From contig NZ_JADDOL010000023.1 of NCBI RefSeq assembly GCF_016906305.1, positions 1 through 59,102 on the forward strand: DNA of 59,102 bases. The letters run 5' to 3'. Below the pieces are notes generated by a model that had not been told where the DNA came from, did not search any database, and saw only the letters and a list, made by a program, of their open reading frames with translations. Of the stretch, positions 58,101-59,102 are shown in pieces. How positions within the stretch are numbered: position 1 is the first letter of the stretch; every line of letters starts with the position of its first letter. A program made the translations under genes and the position numbers. This DNA is from Alloalcanivorax marinus. Its GTDB lineage: Bacteria > Pseudomonadota > Gammaproteobacteria > Pseudomonadales > Alcanivoracaceae.

Positions 58101-58397
58101 ATGTTGGCTCCAATGACAGCGGTAACGCCCACTCTGGGTTTCGAAGGTCACCTCGGCAAAACATTCGCCGGTCTGCCGGGACATGATTTCGTTTCCGCTC
58201 TTGGTAACCTTGTTCAGGCGAGGCGTCCGCCCATAGAGGGCAAGACAGATAGCATCGAGGATCGTAGTCTTACCCGCGCCGGTCGGGCCGGTAATGGCGA
58301 AGATGCCGTCAGACGCGAAGGCTGGGTGCATCAGGTCGATTTCCCACTCGCCTACCAGGGAGTTCAGGTTTTTGAAGCGTACCTGCAGTATTCTCAT
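55122..58397 (-). CDS. sbcC: Exonuclease subunit SbcC (SMC/Rad50-like ATPase)
   Basis: 1091 residues. Walker A GPTGAGKT (37-44), Q-loop LLAQGGFAAFL, a long coiled coil with the zinc hook CPLC at 538-541, a second coil, and the ABC signature LSGGES (984-989) followed by the Walker B segment LFLDEGFGTLD. With SbcD it cleaves hairpins and protein-blocked DNA ends. ATG 58397 lies 11 bp after the sbcD stop. GC is lower than the core genes on the left. Confidence 0.96.
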   Translation of the reverse strand: MRILQVRFKNLNSLVGEWEIDLMHPAFASDGIFAITGPTGAGKTTILDAICLALYGRTPRLNKVTKSGNEIMSRQTGECFAEVTFETQSGRYRCHWSQHRARKKPDGELQAPKHEIANADSGEIFESKMRGVADQIESATGMDFDRFTRSMLLAQGGFAAFLQAAPDDRAPILEQITGTEIYSQISVRVHERQREEREKLSLLQAETAGIAILEPEQEQEIAQTLETRQKEETDLAAKSAEAGKAIAWLSIIDGLKKEIVNLADEDSKLHVDIRAFKPDRERLNRALSASSLDGVYATLMATRKQQADDREALKTEEEALPGLESSAKEQAETMSAAEQQTARAKEELKAAAPILQKVRSLDQKLADQEKAVTAGDEACKKDSAKIDADTQTRLKEQEKRIKAQQALELVEGYLKEHARDEWLIGGLAGVEEQLRGLLFRQSEALQKESDQETAENALKQATTSLDDCQKQSGIRKQELEDASKQLQQGKDVLSQLLGGRLLREYRTEKETLLREMAFLTKIAELEDHRAKLEDGKPCPLCGATEHPFAEGNVPASDETEQKIEALTKLINKAEDQEAAIKKLEVAESLARKNLTEAEKLESAAANDKKAAERTLAEVKGSLEKLRADFAERRHAVSSRLLPLGIENIPETDISSLLETLKARLKEWQAQVKKKADIEKQVADLDSEIKRLDAVIETQSTSLAEKRERLETLKTEFAAGNDERKALYDDRNPDEEERGLNKTVFDAEVAERQARDQHNQLQQRWHTAKAHVESLRKRIDQREPELGRMETDFSEALTPVGFSDEEQFLGARLTSERRGELAVKANELDERQTDLKARQKDRETRLATEMARKVTDKSLEELEPQFKEYEESLRELRDIIAGLKHKLSENTAAKERIKEKQAAIEAQGKECRRWENLHELIGSADGKKYRNFAQGLTFEMMIGHANRQLQKMTDRYLLVRHDAQPLELNVVDNYQAGEIRPTKNLSGGESFIVSLSLALGLSHMASKNVRVDSLFLDEGFGTLDDEALDTALETLGGLQQDGKLIGVISHVPALKERISTQIQVTPQTGGRSQISGPGCSGLSATERAVEAG

Positions 58398-58408
58398 CGA
58401 CAGCCCCT

Positions 58409-59102
58409 CTATTCCGCTTTCACGTCGTCTTCATAGAGAGACGAAACAGTTTCCTGGTAGGCCCGTAGCAGTTCAGGCCGCTGGTCTTCAGGCACTTCAT
58501 GAACGGCTAGGCAGCGCTCGAACACGTCGTTCACATCCAGGTCGTCGAGTGTCTCCTCTTCATGGATTTGTCCCAGCACATGGTCGATGATGCGGTTGTT
58601 TTTGATCCGGAGGATCTCCACTCCAGTGCCAGAGACGGCGGTCTCCAGACGTTCGCGCAGGTCGCCAATGACCTCCTCACCTTCGTAGATGACTTCGACC
58701 CAGCCTTGAAAGTCTGTTGCCGACAGCTCGAGCATACGGCTTGAGATGCTCTCCCAGTCTCCCTTAACGCGCTCCAGCTTTTGAAACACTGGCACGTCGA
58801 TCAGTTGCACGGATGGCGGCTTGCCCTGGCCCTCTTCATGATTAAAAACAACCAGGCAAACGCTCTTTTGCTGTTTTGCCTCCCCGAACCCCATGGGCAG
58901 AGGGGAGCCACTGTACCTGATGGTCTCTAGGCCATTCACCTTCTGAGGGACGTGGAGGTGTCCAAGCGCCAGATAGTCAAAGCTCGCTGGAAAAATCCCG
59001 GCCGTCACATGAGCCAGGGAGCCAACGTAGAGTTCGCGTACACCATCTGACCTTTCCCCCAAGTTAGCACCATCTGATCGATGAGATTTCATCAGATTAC
59101 GC
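58409..59102 (-). CDS. sbcD: Exonuclease subunit SbcD, partial (N-terminus beyond right edge)
   Basis: About 231 C-terminal residues are visible; the frame stays open to the right edge on the minus strand. The nuclease metal-ligand motif GHLHVPQ and RYSGSPLPMGFGEAKQQKSV mark the Mre11-like domain, followed by the C-terminal capping region. The N-terminal metal-binding part is outside the window. Confidence 0.95.
   Translation of the reverse strand, partial: RNLMKSHRSDGANLGERSDGVRELYVGSLAHVTAGIFPASFDYLALGHLHVPQKVNGLETIRYSGSPLPMGFGEAKQQKSVCLVVFNHEEGQGKPPSVQLIDVPVFQKLERVKGDWESISSRMLELSATDFQGWVEVIYEGEEVIGDLRERLETAVSGTGVEILRIKNNRIIDHVLGQIHEEETLDDLDVNDVFERCLAVHEVPEDQRPELLRAYQETVSSLYEDDVKAE

Overview
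The window looks like the chromosome of a marine hydrocarbon-degrading gammaproteobacterium, most likely Alcanivorax or Alloalcanivorax. The evidence is an AlkB alkane hydroxylase divergent from a GntR regulator, high GC, and Pseudomonas/Alcanivorax-style gene orders (def-fmt-rsmB-trkA-trkH, oxyR-recG, fpr/finR, gmk-rpoZ-spoT-ridA). The genus is inferred from gene content and protein character, not from a database search.

Layout. 1-3200: an edge-truncated GntR regulator, alkB behind a promoter overlapped by a dyad, and an MFS transporter. 3200-9080: a leftward set def-fmt-rsmB-trkA-trkH. 9080-13800: a rightward set lysM-dprA-tsaC-hemF-aroE ending in a terminator. 13800-18540: LpxR-like outer-membrane deacylase, gamma-carbonic anhydrase, prlC, yheV and two small membrane-protein genes. 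18600-24840: fpr/finR divergent pair with a cluster of CGATAT half-sites, a lipoprotein, a lipoprotein alkylsulfatase divergent from an AraC regulator, and a periplasmic helical protein. 24840-35860: recG-oxyR, an SDR protein, purEK, an alpha/beta-hydrolase lipoprotein, ridA, spoT, rpoZ and gmk.

36000-47050 is the most interesting metabolic block: a deacylase of the DoeB type, an MBL hydrolase, then a leftward cluster of degradative HMG-CoA reductase (mvaA), HMG-CoA lyase (mvaB), a CaiB/BaiF CoA-transferase, a TRAP binding protein, two half-size hotdog hydratase subunits and the TRAP membrane subunits. It is controlled, I infer, by a divergent MocR-type regulator with a perfect inverted repeat between the two genes. 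Together they read as uptake of mevalonate and related C5/C6 acids, funnelling to HMG-CoA and cleavage to acetyl-CoA and acetoacetate. The CoA-transferase and split hydratase are not needed for the known mevalonate route and suggest extra entry points.

47000-50960 holds a LuxR-type DNA-binding domain fused to an alpha/beta-hydrolase domain whose nucleophile position is Cys and whose catalytic His appears lost, beside a large lipoprotein gene whose promoter carries a dyad near -42. I read this as a possible hydrolase-fold ligand sensor controlling a surface lipoprotein.

50960-55120 is accessory DNA of lower GC: a repeat-rich gene-free stretch, several orphan genes (lipoprotein, His/Asp-motif protein, small membrane proteins, DUF7673-like) and a serine recombinase. 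It abuts sbcC and the truncated sbcD at the right edge. No rRNA, tRNA, CRISPR array or complete insertion sequence was seen.
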